Shown: positions 17,679 through 25,927, numbered from the stretch's first letter. The stretch: DNA of 64,000 nucleotides from Paenibacillus sp. PCH8 (GCF_002968835.1 NZ_PKQK01000005.1:186001-250000), one strand, 5' to 3'. Notes: a model not told the origin generated them from the letters alone. Program-made: numbers and translations.

Positions 17679-18824
17679 CTAAGCTGTCTGATCTTTCAGA
17701 TGGGTGTCGGCAAAGTTCGGAGGATTAAACCAGTCTCCACTGATCGCCCATGTCGGGTCAAGCGGAATCCAGCTCTCGGAATCACTTAAATAAATTTCAT
17801 TCCATGCATGCGGGCCGTAACCTCCCTGACCGTTATACCCCAGACCTGTTACGACCTTTACTTCCAGGCCCTGTGAACGAGCCATAACCGCATATAGACG
17901 GGCATAATCAATACATACCCCAGTGCGTGTATCAAATGTATTCTGCGGCGTCTGTTCATGCCAGATTCCCTTTTGCTCATAGTCATCCACTTTGCCATAG
18001 TCATATTGAATACGGGAACCTACCCAGTCGTACAGTGCCCTTGCTTTGGCTTCTTCTGTCGATTGGCCTTTCACAATCTCACTTGCCGCAGATTCAATAT
18101 CTGCCGGAATACTATGGTCAATAACTTCATACTTTCGTTGCAGAATGCCGCCCAGTTCCTTCTGAACCGCCTGCGTAAATACAGGAAGCTTGTCCTTGAT
18201 CAATGTTCCAGACAATGGTTCAATAACCGATTTGGCTCCTTGCATATAGATGGGAGATGCCTCCACATATCGGCTAAACATGCTACCTGGATAGAGACTG
18301 ACAATCATGAACAGCACCGCAATGACAATCATTCCACGCACTGAACCTATAATCGTGCCAATCAACGCACCTGTTACTCGGCTAATCATGCCTTTGGGGG
18401 CACTTTCCTCGGCTCCCCCTTGTCTTCTACTAAACATAAATGAAGAGAACAGTCCGAGAATCAATCGGATGATTCCATAGCTAAGCACAAATAACACGGC
18501 AAACCGCATCAGCGGAAAATCTGCAATGGCTGTAACCAACGTATAATACATCTGTTCCCACCGGCTCAGCTCACGGTTAGGCATGGCTGAAGCATGCTCA
18601 GACAGCCACTGCTGCACATATGGCGCAAGCCACAGCGTTAAACCGATGGACAACAGAATACCGATCACCGCCATAATACCATCCATCAGGAAGCCAAAGA
18701 GCCTTCCCGCGGATCGTGAAGCCCCTCTGGACCATCCCTGCAATAAAGAAGCAGCTACAATCAGCAACAGCATAATCGTGATGCCGTTGAACTCCTTCAG
18801 GCTGTCCAGCCAATTCTGCAGCAC
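17679..18824 (-). CDS. Membrane protein with C-terminal transglutaminase domain
   Basis: This 381-residue protein fuses a membrane part to a transglutaminase-like domain. The first 185 residues contain about five hydrophobic helices in a CvpA/colicin V production-like arrangement (LFGFLMDGIMAVIGILLS; GALIGTIIGSVRGMIVIAVLF). Residues 250-381 hold the transglutaminase core with the catalytic triad visible: Cys in TGVCIDYARLY, His in GPHAWNE and Asp in LDPTW. Such domains can be amidases or proteases acting on peptides or cell wall. The start is GTG at 18824 behind AAAGGGGG. It follows a small membrane protein by 18 bases and precedes two penicillin-binding proteins, which suggests a cell-wall role. 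Confidence 0.8.
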   Translation of the reverse strand: MLQNWLDSLKEFNGITIMLLLIVAASLLQGWSRGASRSAGRLFGFLMDGIMAVIGILLSIGLTLWLAPYVQQWLSEHASAMPNRELSRWEQMYYTLVTAIADFPLMRFAVLFVLSYGIIRLILGLFSSFMFSRRQGGAEESAPKGMISRVTGALIGTIIGSVRGMIVIAVLFMIVSLYPGSMFSRYVEASPIYMQGAKSVIEPLSGTLIKDKLPVFTQAVQKELGGILQRKYEVIDHSIPADIESAASEIVKGQSTEEAKARALYDWVGSRIQYDYGKVDDYEQKGIWHEQTPQNTFDTRTGVCIDYARLYAVMARSQGLEVKVVTGLGYNGQGGYGPHAWNEIYLSDSESWIPLDPTWAISGDWFNPPNFADTHLKDQTA

Positions 18825-18842
18825 GAACTGATTCCCCCTTTA

Positions 18843-19298
18843 CTACGATGCTGGTGCTGTCTTGTTCTCCTGTGCCTGTTCGACAAACGTACGTATCGTT
18901 TCATTGTCGAGTTTCCATTCGCCAAGTGAAACCCCGCGGAAGATCACATCGACTTTATTCGATTGGTTTCTTCCTTTAATTTCAACATTGGGACTTGTAA
19001 TGGTAAACGCTCCATCCTGTCCCGTGACGTATGTCGCTTTGGAAGCTTCCTTCAGCATCATGCTGGTCGCTTCCTTTTTCAATGTGTCCATCGTACTAGA
19101 CTGCACATCAGTAACGGTCTGCTTGATTTGATCCATGGAGATGCCGCTGTATATCAGTAGAGCCGCAATAATGATGATGGCAATCGCCCATTTCAACACG
19201 GTTTTGACCACATTCAGAACAAAGAACAAAATGATCAACGCAACCACAATCACCAGCCAGTTCTGCATCACAAACTCTTTGATTACTTCTATGTTCAT
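18843..19298 (-). CDS. Small membrane protein of unknown function
   Basis: This 151-residue protein has one or two N-terminal hydrophobic segments (WLVIVVALIILFFVLNVV and WAIAIIIIAALLIYSG) and a soluble C-terminal part of about 90 residues, rich in Thr, Lys and Glu, with ITSPNVEIKGR and VDVIFRGVSLGEWKL. I do not recognise a named domain. The ATG at 19298 is chosen because GGAAGGTG precedes it; longer versions lack a site. It is 18 bases upstream of the transglutaminase-domain gene, so the two are probably cotranscribed and may act together at the membrane. Confidence 0.65.
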   Translation of the reverse strand: MNIEVIKEFVMQNWLVIVVALIILFFVLNVVKTVLKWAIAIIIIAALLIYSGISMDQIKQTVTDVQSSTMDTLKKEATSMMLKEASKATYVTGQDGAFTITSPNVEIKGRNQSNKVDVIFRGVSLGEWKLDNETIRTFVEQAQENKTAPAS

Positions 19299-19409
19299 GA
19301 CTACACCTTCCGTATTAGAGTTCATTCGTAACACTTCCCGAATATTATACATGATTTCCGAACCTGCTGTCAGCTAAGCCCTCTCTCCGAAAAATAAACG
19401 GTCTAAGTT

Positions 19410-19487
19410 CGTCCTGCCGGGCGTACAAGTAGTACCATGAGGTTCTGCCGGGCGAACGGGAACATGTTCTAGACCTGTAGTTCGAAC
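19410..19487. promoter_or_regulatory. Repeated and palindromic motifs before the MFS gene
   Basis: TGCCGGGCG occurs twice with flanking GTTC/GTAC or GTTC/GAAC arms (19410-19426 and 19442-19457). They are followed by two perfect palindromes, GAACATGTTC (19460-19469) and GTTCGAAC (19480-19487). The cluster sits 30-105 bases before the transporter start and looks like an operator region. No regulator can be named. Confidence 0.35.
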
Positions 19488-19515
19488 ATGCATCGCTTAA
19501 CAAGGAGGGGCTTAT

Positions 19516-20691
19516 GTGAAAACAGCCATCTGGCTATACCTGTTTTTGTTCCTTGCCGTATTTGATTTGCACGCTCAGTATCCCATTCTAACCCCTTTTG
19601 CCATCTCGCTCGGAGCCGCTCCTACCTTCATTGGCTGGATGATGGGCATCTATTCATTAACACATCTTCCCGGCAATCTGATTGCCGGAACGCAAATTGA
19701 TAAACATGGCAGTCGCCGCTATATTGTATTCAGTCTGCTTGGGGCAGGATTCATCCTGCTCTTGCAAGCCCATGTCCATACGCCTTGGCAACTGCTGGCT
19801 CTGCGTTCCATCAGCGGTTTTGTGCTTGCCTTCCTGTCTCCTGCATGTCTCGCCCTACTTGCCCAATTATCCAGCGATCCGGTGAAGCAGGGGAAGTATA
19901 TGTCAGGTCATGGTGTCGTGCACACATTGGCCTCTGTTGTATCTCCAGCAGCCGGAGCGATTATCGTTGGCTCCATGGGATTCTCGGCTACCTTCTCAAG
20001 CCTGGGCTATTTGCTCCTTCTCACAGGGGTCATTGCTTTCATGACGATGCCTCGTGGCCTCGTTCAGCAACCGGAGAGAGTGACTGAACCTGCCAAGCCT
20101 GAACCTTCACCAGCCACTTCGACCAAAACGTTCATACCCGTATCCTGGCGATACTTCGCCCTGCCTTTGGTCATTGCCTGTGCTCAAGGGATTCTCTTCT
20201 TTGAATTGCCCCTGCGAGGAGGAGGACATTCATCCATGATGTCTACTGGACTACTGTTCTCCATCATCAGTATCGGGGCCCTCTTCACGCTCAGCATGCT
20301 GTTTCTCAATCGGTATTCACCCAAACTACGTTTGGTTGCGGGCGTGCTGCTGATGTCCCTGAGTTTTTTTGTCATGGCGGCTATTCCACAGATTCCGTTG
20401 TCTACCGTATTATTTGTACTCGGAATGTCCAAAGGCATCATCTTCCCAGCAATGGCCACCCTCTTTATCCGCTTGAGCGGAGGTAGCAAGCTGGGACGAA
20501 TTTTCTCGCTGCAATCCATCGCCACCTCTATTGGTTCTTTCATCGGCCCCATCACAGCCGGGCAACTGCGTGTTGGGTTATCACCCTATTTCATCGCCTT
20601 TGTTTTGTTAATGATTGGTATGCTGCTGCTTCCATACTATACATCCAGACGCGAAGCTTCCCTGTCCGATCCGAAAAGTATACTACATTAA
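19516..20691 (+). CDS. Major facilitator superfamily transporter
   Basis: This 391-residue protein has about 12 predicted helices in two halves with a charged loop near residue 195 (EPAKPEPSPATSTKT). The cytoplasmic loop after helix 2 reads GTQIDKHGSRRY, the MFS motif A pattern (GxxxDrxGrr). It resembles drug/sugar efflux members of the superfamily; the substrate cannot be told. The start must be GTG at 19516: AAGGAGGGG is correctly spaced, and the ATG two bases before is out of frame and meets a stop at once. It is monocistronic and divergent from the small membrane protein gene. Upstream palindromes may be operators. Confidence 0.85.
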   Translation: MKTAIWLYLFLFLAVFDLHAQYPILTPFAISLGAAPTFIGWMMGIYSLTHLPGNLIAGTQIDKHGSRRYIVFSLLGAGFILLLQAHVHTPWQLLALRSISGFVLAFLSPACLALLAQLSSDPVKQGKYMSGHGVVHTLASVVSPAAGAIIVGSMGFSATFSSLGYLLLLTGVIAFMTMPRGLVQQPERVTEPAKPEPSPATSTKTFIPVSWRYFALPLVIACAQGILFFELPLRGGGHSSMMSTGLLFSIISIGALFTLSMLFLNRYSPKLRLVAGVLLMSLSFFVMAAIPQIPLSTVLFVLGMSKGIIFPAMATLFIRLSGGSKLGRIFSLQSIATSIGSFIGPITAGQLRVGLSPYFIAFVLLMIGMLLLPYYTSRREASLSDPKSILH

Positions 20692-20901
20692 ATTTCGATC
20701 AGTCTCTGTATCCTTACTGTTATGACAGCAATTAGGCCAGTATTTTCATTAGCTTTGCATCATTCCCCCATTTACAGCTAAACTATATAAAATGGACTGA
20801 TGTTTTACACACGAACGGAGCGGCTCAGGGATGATAAGCGCCGTCTTCAAGATTTCATCTTTTTCTTAAATATCATCATTAGGTATGGACGATCATTAGA
20901 A

Positions 20902-21034
20902 GTAGTAAAGGGGACGGAATCGATTTTGAAGAAGCGATAGCGTTCGCCTTTGTCTCCATATTTCAACCTATAAAAATTCAATCAGAAATTTGGAGACAAC
21001 AGCGATCGAAGGAACGATCCGTAACCGTAACGGC
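20902..21034 (+). repeat. Dispersed hairpin repeat, copy B
   Basis: The stem pairs TGTCTCCATATTTC (20951-20964) with GAAATTTGGAGACA (20985-20998), 13 of 14 positions. The conserved segment AACAGCGATCGAAGG follows, and AAGCGATAGCGTTCGCCT precedes the left arm. The left end GGGGACGGAATCGATT and the right end GAACGATCCGTAACC are also found in copy C. It lies in the 520-base gap before the Toprim gene; the rest of the gap (20692-20901, 21035-21212) shows nothing that I can name. Confidence 0.78.
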
Positions 21035-21212
21035 CACTTCTGATCAGAATTAATTCCTGATGTATGTGAAAAAGAATTTAGAAATCAGAGGTGCTCCTGT
21101 CCGCGTGGTGAACAGTGTAAAGAAAGGAGTCCATTTTATATAATTAGTCGATTTTCGCTGCAACATTTCCCGGGGAATGTCGACATAAGCTCTCGAACAA
21201 GAGGTGAATATC

Positions 21213-21560
21213 ATGCCTATTCATGTCATTGTGGAAGGTAAGAATGACCGAAGCAAACTTAAACGTCTGGTGGGACCCGAGATCAACATTCTATGTACGT
21301 TCGGAACACTTAATTCACTCAAGCTGGAGACACTGCGCAAGCAGGTCGGCTATGATGAAGTCTTTTTATTCATGGATAATGACAGTTCAGGCAAAAAAAT
21401 CAGAGGTGTGCTTAGGGATGCTTTCCCGGATGCAGTACAGATGTATACACGACGAGGATATGCGGGTGTGGAAGGAACACCTGATGAGTATATCATTGCC
21501 CAGCTTGAGAAAGCCGGGTTAGAGACCTACATCCAATATCCCGAACATCCCTCCTACTAA
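21213..21560 (+). CDS. Small Toprim-domain protein (YusF-like)
   Basis: This 115-residue protein is essentially a lone Toprim domain. The N-terminal HVIVEGKND supplies the catalytic Glu and LFMDNDSSGKKIR supplies the DxD motif used by DnaG, topoisomerase and RNase M5 nuclease/ligase folds to hold Mg2+. It resembles Bacillus YusF. A nuclease or nucleotidyl role on RNA or DNA is likely from the fold, but no substrate is known. The start is the ATG at 21213, eight bases after AGAGG; the upstream GTG at 21204 overlaps the site. It is monocistronic, with a terminator shared with the SCO gene. Confidence 0.8.
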   Translation: MPIHVIVEGKNDRSKLKRLVGPEINILCTFGTLNSLKLETLRKQVGYDEVFLFMDNDSSGKKIRGVLRDAFPDAVQMYTRRGYAGVEGTPDEYIIAQLEKAGLETYIQYPEHPSY

Positions 21561-21573
21561 AAGGAAACAACAA

Positions 21574-21616
21574 AAAAGGCAGTCTCTGGGTTGATTTATC
21601 CCCTGAAGGCTGCCTT
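21574..21616. terminator. Bidirectional terminator
   Basis: GGCAGTCTCTGGGG pairs with CCCCTGAAGGCTGCC with a few mismatches, A run on the left and T-rich on the right. It serves the converging Toprim and SCO genes. Confidence 0.8.
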
Positions 21617-21636
21617 TACTGTTTTAGAGCAGATTA

Positions 21637-22251
21637 TCATTCGTTGATCAGATTACGAATATCCTCGACAATAACAGCAGGCACCACGTCCTCTGTATTG
21701 AACGCATTATATACCTTGCGCAGCTGATTGTTCTGGTCCACTAGCCCAATCATATTCATATGGGCAAAATTGTCCTTGTTCTCCCCATCAATAAGGATCT
21801 GGAATGATTCTTTGGCGAGCTGCTTCGTTTTGTCCATATCCCCTCGCAAGAAGTACCATCCGGAATAATCCGCATGAAAGCGGTCCGCGAACGTCTTAAT
21901 CTTCTCTCTTGTATCGACTTTCGGGTCAAATGAAATGGATACAAACGAGACATCTTTGCCAAACGTATCGTCCTCTTTCAACAGATCCTGCACTTGGGAT
22001 AACGTAAATGTTGTAATCGGGCAGACATCCGGGCAACTGGTGAAATAAAAGTAGAACAAACGGACTTTCCCTTGCGTATCCTCCAGTGTTACGGTACTGC
22101 CATCTACATTTTCCATGGAAAAGGATTGGATCTCCCTGATCTCGGGTAATTTTTCCTTACTGGCAAATACGGTGCCCCACATCAGATACACAGCCATGAT
22201 CAATGCAAGCCCCAATAGCATCCATGTCCATTTGTACTTTTTTAACATCAT
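21637..22251 (-). CDS. SCO-family copper chaperone
   Basis: This 204-residue SCO1/SenC protein is anchored by one N-terminal helix (WMLLGLALIMAVYLMWG) with its thioredoxin-like domain outside the membrane. The copper-binding motif is CPDVC (near residue 76, CxxxC) and the distal His is in FAHMN (near 165). The family delivers copper to the CuA site of cytochrome c oxidase or keeps its cysteines reduced. The start ATG follows AAAGGGACG; a second ATG is the next codon. The neighbours are unrelated. It may work with the heme A made by ctaA elsewhere in the window for aa3-oxidase assembly (inference). Confidence 0.9.
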   Translation of the reverse strand: MMLKKYKWTWMLLGLALIMAVYLMWGTVFASKEKLPEIREIQSFSMENVDGSTVTLEDTQGKVRLFYFYFTSCPDVCPITTFTLSQVQDLLKEDDTFGKDVSFVSISFDPKVDTREKIKTFADRFHADYSGWYFLRGDMDKTKQLAKESFQILIDGENKDNFAHMNMIGLVDQNNQLRKVYNAFNTEDVVPAVIVEDIRNLINE

Positions 22252-22676
22252 CTTCGTCCCTTTCTAAACGCTCTCTTATGAATACGCATACATATTTGAA
22301 CCCAAAAATACACTTTCATTTCGCTTAACCCATGCCATGTGACATATGTATTCAAAGAAACCTACTTTTTATGAGATTCTATATTATTGTAACGGTTCGA
22401 CGACATAATGCCCATGAATTTATTTTTCAGGAATCTAGCTAGGCAATCTCTGGCGAATTCCCCCTTATGTATCCGACATAAAGTTTATCATAGGAATTGC
22501 TGAAATAGTTTGACAAACTTCGTACATTTGTTGGGTATAATACTTATTATTGTCATAACCTTGAATTTAGGGATGTTTTGCATCCTGACAGGTGGATATT
22601 ATACACTATATATGGGTATCACCTAGATACAGAAGTATTATGCCTTAGAACGATACACCACACAAAGGAGACGTTT
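22252..22676. other. Gap between SCO and the YfhP-like gene
   Basis: No gene is seen. TTGACA at 22510 and TATAAT near 22536 resemble promoter boxes but are 20 bases apart, wider than usual. A short hairpin (GGATG/CATCC, 22571-22585) lies in the probable leader. Confidence 0.4.
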
Positions 22677-23657
22677 ATGGATACCTCTACACATTTTGTC
22701 ATGGGGATTGGATTGGCCGGTCTGGCTTATGTCGATCCTGTCGTCGGGTCAAATCCCATGCTTGCAGCTGCAGTAATGGTGGGCACGATCGCTGGTTCCC
22801 AGGCTCCTGACATCGATACTGCACTACGTCTCAAAAGTAATTCGCTCTATATTCGGAATCATCGGGGCTTATCACACTCACTGCCATTTCTCCTGTTATG
22901 GGTTCTGCTCATTACTGGCGTTATTGCACTGATTTTCCCGGGAGTCCCCATCGGGCACGTAGCTACCTGGACTGCTGTAGCCGTAGGCGTTCATGTATTC
23001 ACTGATCTGTTCAATACCTATGGGACCCAGGCAGCCCGGCCTTTTACGGAACGCTGGATCGCCTGGAACATCATTCATATTTTTGATCCATTTCTATTCA
23101 CCACGCATGTCGTGGCGATCCTGTTATGGGCCTTCGATCTGATCGCCCCTGCACCACTATTCGTTACGTTGTATATCTTGACTGGTTTATATTATGTATG
23201 GCGGACGATTGCGCGTGCGCTGGCAGTCAGCAAGGTCAAACGACTCGACAAGAGTTCGGGTCATCCAAGCTATATCGTCATTCCGACAATTTCCTGGAAT
23301 CGCTGGCATGTGGTTAAAAAAGTTGAAGATGGCAGTTATGAGATCGGCAAAATGGACGGGTCCAACCTGGCATGGAGTCTGCACGCCTCGTCTTCCACAC
23401 ATGCGGCCGTTGCTGCTTCACGCAAATCGCCCGAAGTCAGTGCATTCCTGTACTTCACTTCATACGCCGTGGCTGAGGTAGAGGAATTGCCTGCCGGTTA
23501 TAAGGTTCGCTGGGCAGACGTACGTTATCGACACCGGAAACAATATCCATTTGTCGCTGTAGTGGTAATGGATCGGAATTTCGAAACAGTCGATACGTAT
23601 GTGGGCTGGTTAAGCGATGAGAAGATGGATAAAAAACTTTTATCCGCGCGCCCTTGA
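22677..23657 (+). CDS. YdjM/YfhP-family membrane-bound metal-dependent hydrolase
   Basis: This 326-residue protein resembles Bacillus YfhP and the YdjM/LexA-binding membrane hydrolase family (DUF457). It starts MDTSTHFVMGIGLAGL, with four or five hydrophobic helices in the first 190 residues. The conserved acidic and His positions are visible: DIDTALRL, NHRGLSHSLPF, VHVFTDLFNTYGTQ and IFDPFLF. The C-terminal 130 residues are soluble. The enzymatic activity is only predicted. The start is the ATG at 22677 behind AAAGGAG; the open frame extends 33 codons upstream without a site. A strong terminator follows. Confidence 0.78.
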   Translation: MDTSTHFVMGIGLAGLAYVDPVVGSNPMLAAAVMVGTIAGSQAPDIDTALRLKSNSLYIRNHRGLSHSLPFLLLWVLLITGVIALIFPGVPIGHVATWTAVAVGVHVFTDLFNTYGTQAARPFTERWIAWNIIHIFDPFLFTTHVVAILLWAFDLIAPAPLFVTLYILTGLYYVWRTIARALAVSKVKRLDKSSGHPSYIVIPTISWNRWHVVKKVEDGSYEIGKMDGSNLAWSLHASSSTHAAVAASRKSPEVSAFLYFTSYAVAEVEELPAGYKVRWADVRYRHRKQYPFVAVVVMDRNFETVDTYVGWLSDEKMDKKLLSARP

Positions 23658-23706
23658 CGTAGTGAGTATGGCAAGGCACAATCAGACATAGGAACTGATG
23701 CGCGAG

Positions 23707-23742
23707 AAAGCCCGGAGCGTTTCCGCTCCGGGCTTTCTGTTT
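23707..23742. terminator. Terminator after the YfhP-like gene
   Basis: AAAGCCCGGAGCG and CGCTCCGGGCTTT form a near-perfect 13-pair stem followed by CTGTTTT. It lies between converging genes and can serve the SASP gene too. Confidence 0.88.
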
Positions 23743-23766
23743 TGTTGCTTGTTTGGTTAAGATAAA

Positions 23767-23988
23767 TTATTTGCCAGACCCAGCCAGAGACTGCTCAGCG
23801 ATTTGCACCAGACGTTTGGTGATATACCCACCCAGAGATCCTGTCTCACGGGAAGTGTAGTTACCATAGTAACCGTCTTGAGGGATAGTTACACCCAGTT
23901 CCTGTGCAGCCTCCATTTTCAATTGTTGCAGTGCTGCGGTCGCTTGAGGTACCACCAAGTTGTTTGAAGAACGAGATCCTTGAGCCAT
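23767..23988 (-). CDS. Alpha/beta-type small acid-soluble spore protein, copy 1
   Basis: This 73-residue SASP coats spore DNA, changes it to an A-like form and protects it from UV; it is degraded at germination. The family hallmarks are present: LKMEAAQELG with the GPR-protease-site region, GYYGNYTSRETGSLGGYITKR given here by its GNYTSRETGSLGG core, and the C-terminal MITKRLV-like segment (YITKRLVQIAEQ). The start ATG follows AAGGAG at good spacing. A sigma-G-like promoter is seen upstream at 24043-24072. A nearly identical paralog lies 3.5 kb away. Confidence 0.95.
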   Translation of the reverse strand: MAQGSRSSNNLVVPQATAALQQLKMEAAQELGVTIPQDGYYGNYTSRETGSLGGYITKRLVQIAEQSLAGSGK

Positions 23989-24042
23989 ATTTTATAATCT
24001 CCTTTCAATCTGTGTCTGTAATGTATTGCAAGCTTGCAAGAT

Positions 24043-24072
24043 TATTATGGCTCGCACGCTTCAGGTTATACG
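24043..24072 (-). promoter_or_regulatory. Sigma-G-like promoter of SASP copy 1
   Basis: On the minus strand CGTATA, a 17-base spacer and CATAATA approximate the sigma-G consensus (TGNATA, 17-18, CATACTA). It is 55 bases before the start, as expected for a forespore gene. Confidence 0.6.
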
Positions 24073-24108
24073 GGATTTCATTAAATTTGTAGATGGAGGT
24101 TTTTCCCA

Positions 24109-24312
24109 ATGAGCAAGGGTTTATCCTTATGGTTTGCATTCTCTTCGATTATTTTGTTAGCGGTTACGGCGATTATGATCTCCTACTCCGGTTGGTTGGC
24201 CTCCCTGCTGTTTGTCCTGTCCATTGCCAATATCGGCTGGGGATTTGTCATTCGTGCCAAGAAAGAGCGTCAGGAAGGTCGCGCAGCTTCAACTTCAGAG
24301 TCCGCCTCTTAA
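24109..24312 (+). CDS. Small membrane protein, DUF5325-like
   Basis: This 67-residue protein has two hydrophobic helices (LWFAFSSIILLAVTAIMIS and WLASLLFVLSIANIGWGFVI) and a charged, Ser-rich tail (RAKKERQEGRAASTSESAS). The IANIGWGFVI segment reminds me of the DUF5325/YlaF family of small Bacillales membrane proteins, without known function. The ATG follows a GGAGG site with slightly long spacing (ATGGAGGTTTTTCCCA). It is divergent from the SASP gene. The terminator within the MITE-like element at 24366 lies downstream. Confidence 0.6.
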   Translation: MSKGLSLWFAFSSIILLAVTAIMISYSGWLASLLFVLSIANIGWGFVIRAKKERQEGRAASTSESAS

Positions 24313-24365
24313 ACAGGCGCATGGCGTAACTTTGGCTGAATCTTCATAAAAAAAAGAATGAAAAG

Positions 24366-24498
24366 CGGCTCTTCCAAAAGTTTTAACAACAAAACACGAA
24401 AGGGACAAGGCAGAATGAATCTCTGCTTCGTCCCTTTTTCATGCGTGGATGTTATGGGTTTTCACCCATATTCTTTTGAAGGGCTTTTGAGACAACCC
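24366..24498 (+). repeat. MITE-like element, copy 1, with internal terminator
   Basis: The ends are imperfect inverted repeats (GCGGCTCTTCCAAAAG on the left and, inverted, GGGTTGTCTCAAAAG on the right). The interior holds a hairpin GGGACAAGGCAGA / TCTGCTTCGTCCC with T5 to the right and, less well, A-rich sequence to the left. A second copy in inverse orientation, very similar over about 120 bases, is at 37493. It has no coding capacity. It lies between converging genes and probably terminates the small membrane protein transcript. Confidence 0.7.
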
Positions 24499-24559
24499 TT
24501 TATTCATATTAACCATTCATTACGTTAATTGTAGTTAAACCGCTCACGATTACTAATGT

Positions 24560-25549
24560 TTACTTGCGTCTAGGAACAAACCCCATACGCTCTTTCACTG
24601 CATCCAGCGTTTGGGATGCGGCCTCTTCTGCGCGGCGGGCTGACGTCTCCAGCACATCCATGAGTTCGCCAGACTCGCGAATCTCCTGATACCGCTGCTG
24701 CAGAGGTTCGATTACAGATACCACTACTTCAGCCAGTTCTTTTTTGAACGGACCATACATTTTACCTTCATACCGTTCTGCCACTTCTTTTAGCGTAAGC
24801 CCTGCACATTCTGCATAGATACTCATGAGGTTGCTGACTTCCGGTTTGTTCGCAGGATCGTATACGACTTCGCGACCAGAATCCGTTGTGGCACGGCTGA
24901 TTTTTTTGCGAATAACATCCGGCGGGTCCAGTAGTGCAATATAGCTACCTGCATTGGGATTACTTTTGCTCATCTTCGACGAGGCATCGTCGAGCGACAT
25001 GACCCGCGCACCCACTTGTGGAATATACGGATCTGGAATGGTGAAATACTCCCCATAACGGTGGTTAAAGCGCCCTGCCAAATCACGCGTCAGTTCCAGA
25101 TGTTGCTTCTGATCCTCTCCTACCGGCACAAGGTCAGCATTGTACAACAAAATATCAGCAGCCATCAATGATGGATATACGAAAAGTCCGGCACCAACGG
25201 AATCTTTACCCGCTGATTTATCCTTAAACTGGGTCATGCGTTCAAGTTCACCCATAGAAGTCAGCGTAGTCATCAACCAGCCCAATTCCGCGTGCTGTGG
25301 CACATGGGATTGCAGAAACACATTCGATTTCGACGGATCTATTCCTGCTGCAATGAACAGAGCTGCTACGGCTTCAGACTGCTCACGCAGTGCTGCTGGT
25401 TCCTGTGCCACGGTAATCGCATGCAGATCAACCACCATGAAATGGCACTTATAGTCATGCTGGAGTTTTACAAAGTTTTTGATTGCACCAATATAGTTGC
25501 CCAATGTGAGCTTACCGCTTGGTTGAATTCCTGAAAGTACTGTTTTCAT
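24560..25549 (-). CDS. trpS: Tryptophanyl-tRNA synthetase
   Basis: This 329-residue class I synthetase charges tRNA-Trp. The HIGH-like signature appears as PSGKLTLGNYIGA (TLGN, near residue 18) and the KMSKS loop is exact (SSKMSKSNPNAG, near residue 193). GEDQKQHLELTRDLA is the typical Trp/Tyr-RS block. The ATG at 25549 is chosen because GGGAGG precedes it and MKTVLSGIQPSG is the usual N-terminus; the frame is open for 24 more codons, which overlap the T-box leader. Expression is controlled by that leader. Confidence 0.96.
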   Translation of the reverse strand: MKTVLSGIQPSGKLTLGNYIGAIKNFVKLQHDYKCHFMVVDLHAITVAQEPAALREQSEAVAALFIAAGIDPSKSNVFLQSHVPQHAELGWLMTTLTSMGELERMTQFKDKSAGKDSVGAGLFVYPSLMAADILLYNADLVPVGEDQKQHLELTRDLAGRFNHRYGEYFTIPDPYIPQVGARVMSLDDASSKMSKSNPNAGSYIALLDPPDVIRKKISRATTDSGREVVYDPANKPEVSNLMSIYAECAGLTLKEVAERYEGKMYGPFKKELAEVVVSVIEPLQQRYQEIRESGELMDVLETSARRAEEAASQTLDAVKERMGFVPRRK

Positions 25550-25604
25550 TTCACATGACGCCTCCCTGATTGGTATATTATAAAGCTCCCGCCATTCTCT
25601 GCGA

Positions 25605-25922
25605 ACGCAAAAAGGCCCCACATCCGCAAGGGACGTGAGACCGTGGTGCCACCCTTATATTCGCTTTTCTTCAATTGCCCTTGACCTGAATCAAGTCAAG
25701 CAGAAGAAATGCCTTCATTGTTCCGTAACGTGGATTATCCGGCAGATTCTAGTGGGGCAGCCCATCTCTGGCGATGCCTGTTCAAATCTACACTCAAGGG
25801 TCCATTCGGTAAAGAGTTCACACCGGTTCACATCAACCACCGGCTTTCTGGAGAGAATTCTCTTGGCCTACTTATCCCTGTCATCGATTTCATGTCATTC
25901 AATTTAAATAAAAGCTTTTAGA
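25605..25922 (-). promoter_or_regulatory. T-box leader of trpS
   Basis: Minus-strand hallmarks are AGGGTGGCACCACGG (the T-box, which pairs with the free tRNA 3' end) and a terminator directly after it: GGTCTCACGTCC, a five-base loop, GGATGTGGGGCC and TTTTT (25609-25640). Upstream, ATGGACCCTTGAGT contains a TGG in the expected specifier-loop context, fitting tryptophan. Uncharged tRNA-Trp would stabilise the antiterminator and switch trpS on. Confidence 0.93.
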
Positions 25923-25927
25923 GTTCC

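Noticed and set aside
22510..22541. TTGACA and TATAAT boxes upstream of the YfhP-like gene
   Set aside because: The spacer is 20 bases, outside the normal 16-18, so I do not call a promoter.
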